Assembly: GCF_002844395.1 (NCBI RefSeq)
Contig: NZ_CP025197.1
Coordinates: forward strand, 682,001 to 746,000
Direction: 5' to 3'
DNA from: Acetivibrio saccincola
Lineage (GTDB): Bacteria; Bacillota; Clostridia; Acetivibrionales; Acetivibrionaceae
Length of the DNA stretch: 64,000 nt
Both the position numbers and the translations under genes were made by a program. Numbering within the stretch: position 1 is the stretch's first letter; every line of letters begins with the position of its first letter. Below are positions 61,647 to 64,000 of this stretch, one piece after another. Below the pieces are notes generated by a model. That model was not told the DNA's origin, did no database searches, and was given only the letters and a program-made list of their open reading frames with translations.

Positions 61647-62555
61647 GTGGACTTTATTATTATTTTTGACCAGGTTTCAACACTTTTGATTTTGTTATTG
61701 GCAGGATTTATAACAAAAAGAGTTGGGATTATTAACGATGCAGTAAATAAAAAATTATCAGAACTTTTGCTGATGGTAACATCACCTTTGCTGATTTTTA
61801 CATCATTTTTGATGGAGTATGAAGCAGAAAAACTAATAAATGCTCTTTATGTTATAGGTTTAGGGGTTGTTACCTTTGTAATATCTATTTTTGCTGCAGA
61901 AAAAATATTTTTTACAAAGCAGCCGCAGGCTAAAAGGGCAGTGATAAAATCTGCAATAGTATTTTCCAATTGCGGGTTTATGGGGTTTCCACTTGTTGAC
62001 AGCATATTTGGACAAGAAGGTGTTTTTTATGCATCCATGTATTTAATTGTTTTTAATATAGTAATGTGGACGTATGGAATGGTAATTTTTAGTGGAAAAT
62101 CTGATTTTAATATAAAAAAAATGCTGACCACACCTGCAATGGTGGCAGTGTATTTAGGGATCATAGTGTTTTTATTTCAAATTAATGTACCATTCCCAAT
62201 TAAAAATGCTGCACAAATGATTGGGAATATGACAACTCCTCTGTCCATGATTATAATAGGAGCTATAATTGAAAGTGCTAATTTAAAAGATGCTTTATCG
62301 GATTTACAAGCTTATGTTTTGAGCGCCATGCGTCTGCTTTTAATGCCGCTTTTAGCATATTTTTTAGTTATGTTCATAGATATACCAAAGATAGCTTCTG
62401 ATATATGTATTGTTGTACTGGCAATGCCCATGTCGGTAAATGCTGCAGTTTTTGCGGAAAGATTTGAAGCTGAGCCGCTTTTTGCTTCAGAAGTGGTGAC
62501 GGTATCCACATTGCTGTCCATGCTTACAATTCCTATTATACTGCGGTTGCTATGA
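61647..62555 (+). CDS. AEC-family (auxin efflux carrier-like) transporter
   Basis: 302 residues with about ten hydrophobic helices in the AEC pattern: FIIIFDQVSTLLILLLAGF, KLSELLLMVTSPLLIFTSF, SAIVFSNCGFMGFPLVDSIF, GNMTTPLSMIIIGAII, VVLAMPMSVNAAVFAERF. Bacterial members export or import malate, acetoin or amino-acid derivatives; the substrate is unknown. GTG start after AGGAGTAG. Followed 41 bases later by the esterase gene. Confidence 0.92.
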   Translation: MDFIIIFDQVSTLLILLLAGFITKRVGIINDAVNKKLSELLLMVTSPLLIFTSFLMEYEAEKLINALYVIGLGVVTFVISIFAAEKIFFTKQPQAKRAVIKSAIVFSNCGFMGFPLVDSIFGQEGVFYASMYLIVFNIVMWTYGMVIFSGKSDFNIKKMLTTPAMVAVYLGIIVFLFQINVPFPIKNAAQMIGNMTTPLSMIIIGAIIESANLKDALSDLQAYVLSAMRLLLMPLLAYFLVMFIDIPKIASDICIVVLAMPMSVNAAVFAERFEAEPLFASEVVTVSTLLSMLTIPIILRLL

Positions 62556-62596
62556 AGAAAGTTTGCTAAACTTTTAAAATGGCAAGGAGGATTTTC

Positions 62597-64000
62597 GTGG
62601 CAAATAACATAAAACTATCACCGTTAATTAGTGACGGAATGGTTTTACAGAGGGATGCACAAGTTAAAATATGGGGAAATGCCATACCTGACGAATGTAT
62701 AACTTTAACTTTTATGGACAAAGCATACAGCACAAAATGTGATAAAGACGGGTATTTTGAAATAGTGCTGAATAATTTACCCCCTGGTGGTCCTTATAAT
62801 ATGACAATAAGCTGCAAGGACGTGCAAAAGGAGATAAAGGATGTATTGGTTGGGGATGTATGGGTTTTAGGTGGTCAGTCAAATATGGAATTGCCTATTT
62901 TAAGGACTTTGGATTTATATGAGGATGAAGTTAAAAATTCAGAAAACCCGGATATCCGCCATTTTATTGTTCCTCTTTCATATAACTTTCATAAGCCACA
63001 GGAGGATATAAGCGGTGGCAATTGGATTTCAGTAAACCCTGAAGATGTATATGAATTTAGTGCAGTAGGGTATTTTTTTGCTAAAATAATTAATGAAAAA
63101 TATAAAATTCCCATTGGTTTAATCAGAACTGCAGTTGGAGGAACGCCTGCAGAAGCATGGCTTAGCGAAAAGACTGTCAGTAAGTTTGAGAGGTTTCTTT
63201 CTTCTTTAAATAGATGTAAAGATGATGACTATGTTAAAAACACAATAGATACGGAACAACGCCGGTATAGTGACTGGTATAAGAGATTAGATGAAAAAGA
63301 TAAAGGCCTTTGTGAAAAAACTGTTCCCTGGTTTAGTGAAGAGTACGATGACAGAAACTGGAATACCATTTATTTGCCCAGAAGCTTTAAAGGTACTGAA
63401 CTTGAAAAGATAAAAGGTTCTATTTGGTTTAGAAAAGAGATATATTTAGATGAAAAACCTTCTAAAGAAAAAGTGAAGTTGATTCTTGGAACTTTAGTTG
63501 ATGCAGATGAAACATATGTTAATGGTATGATGGTCGGCAATACAGAGTACCGCTATCCTCCAAGGAGGTATACATTTCCGGCGGATGTTCTGAAAAAAGG
63601 CAAAAACATTATAGCTGTAAGGTTGATTGTTACACACAACATTGGTTCTTTCATTAAGGATATGCCGTATAAACTGGATTTGGGAGGATGCAAAATAGAT
63701 TTAACCGGTCAGTGGAAATATTGTGTAGGTACAGAAATGGAAAGACTTGAGGAATTTACATTTTTTCAATATAAACCTACCGGCGTGTATAATGCCATGA
63801 TTTACCCCTTACGCAAATACAGTATAAAAGGTATACTGTGGTATCAGGGAGAATCTAATACAGGATACCCTTATGATTATAAAGAAATTTTTGAAGCGGT
63901 TATAGAAGATTGGAGAAATACTTGGAATATGGGGGAAATACCTTTCTTATATGTCCAATTGGCAAACTATGAAGATCCAAATGGCGGCAACGGCTGGTGT
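62597..64000 (+). CDS. sialate O-acetylesterase-like SGNH hydrolase, 3' end outside window
   Basis: 468 codons are visible with no stop before the window edge. A beta domain at the start (LSPLISDGMVLQRDAQVKIW) precedes the SGNH catalytic part with nucleophile Ser in VLGGQSNMELPI, oxyanion Gly/Asn in RTAVGGTPAEAWLSEKT, an inserted beta-galactosidase-like domain (about 240-370, SIWFRKEIYLDE) and WYQGESNTGYPYDYKE (block III). The catalytic Asp-His is still to come. It would deacetylate sialic acids or, in plant-degrading bacteria, acetylated hemicellulose. Starts GTG 62597 after AAGGAGG. No signal peptide seen. Confidence 0.88.
   Translation, partial: MANNIKLSPLISDGMVLQRDAQVKIWGNAIPDECITLTFMDKAYSTKCDKDGYFEIVLNNLPPGGPYNMTISCKDVQKEIKDVLVGDVWVLGGQSNMELPILRTLDLYEDEVKNSENPDIRHFIVPLSYNFHKPQEDISGGNWISVNPEDVYEFSAVGYFFAKIINEKYKIPIGLIRTAVGGTPAEAWLSEKTVSKFERFLSSLNRCKDDDYVKNTIDTEQRRYSDWYKRLDEKDKGLCEKTVPWFSEEYDDRNWNTIYLPRSFKGTELEKIKGSIWFRKEIYLDEKPSKEKVKLILGTLVDADETYVNGMMVGNTEYRYPPRRYTFPADVLKKGKNIIAVRLIVTHNIGSFIKDMPYKLDLGGCKIDLTGQWKYCVGTEMERLEEFTFFQYKPTGVYNAMIYPLRKYSIKGILWYQGESNTGYPYDYKEIFEAVIEDWRNTWNMGEIPFLYVQLANYEDPNGGNGWC

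Noticed and set aside
1-64000. tRNA and rRNA genes
   Set aside because: No cloverleaf with TTCRA arm and no conserved rRNA stretch was recognised on either strand by eye; a tRNA scan would settle this.

Overview
The window reads as low-GC Gram-positive chromosome from a cellulosome-forming, spore-forming anaerobic clostridium of the Acetivibrio/Hungateiclostridium type. This rests on two secreted proteins with type I dockerins (a GH5 cellulase and an expansin-like protein), the sporulation gene yunB, an AbrB/SpoVT-type regulator, a flavodiiron oxygen reductase, an LTA-synthase-like sulfatase and a strong A/T codon bias. Species assignment is inference; there is no rRNA or tRNA here.

Bases 1-14000 are accessory DNA full of decay. 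They hold an AbiEii toxin remnant joined to a 5'-truncated IS91-family element, whose 3' terminal hairpin abuts a GTTC target in the first codons of an AraC regulator. A graveyard of gene stubs follows (Acr3, TrmA-family, QueG-like, GNAT), then one intact self-contained response regulator / ABC transporter / histidine kinase module (3616-7004). Next is a pile of IS66, IS1634 and IS256 fragments nested in one another (7072-13345) around a truncated DUF1835 gene and a sugar isomerase with an internal deletion.

14025-20448 encodes what was one giant surface protein of about 2,130 residues: signal peptide, three SLH domains, Fn3, thrombospondin-3-like calcium repeats, vWA, chitobiase-C-like domain, peptidoglycan-binding domain and NlpC/P60 peptidase. 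It is split by two frame breaks. The first is an exact 14-bp tandem duplication; removing one copy restores the frame exactly, so it could be a reversible on/off switch or simple decay. A lipoprotein follows.

21544-46069 is mostly housekeeping: amidohydrolase, the t6A genes tsaE-tsaB with rimI, a Lon-type protease, YdcF, a UvrD-like helicase, flavodiiron protein, LOG-family protein, proB, two tandem TolC-family proteins (odd in a monoderm), a class A PBP, an XRE regulator, yunB, an M23 peptidase-bactofilin pair, and a cobalamin-riboswitch-controlled btuFCD operon with an attenuator. 46244-50304 looks like a surface-glycan cluster (GtrA, Gpi18-like mannosyltransferase, FAD oxidoreductase, membrane-anchored CBM protein).

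50390-58874 runs mainly on the minus strand: GH5-dockerin cellulase, LTA-synthase-like protein, a GH43 enzyme without signal peptide, a dockerin-expansin protein and YggT, with pyruvate kinase on the plus strand among them. 59000-61069 is a complete ISLre2-family element with 22-bp inverted repeats and a 9-bp target duplication, inserted just upstream of an abrB-like gene. The window ends with an AEC-family transporter and a partial sialate O-acetylesterase.
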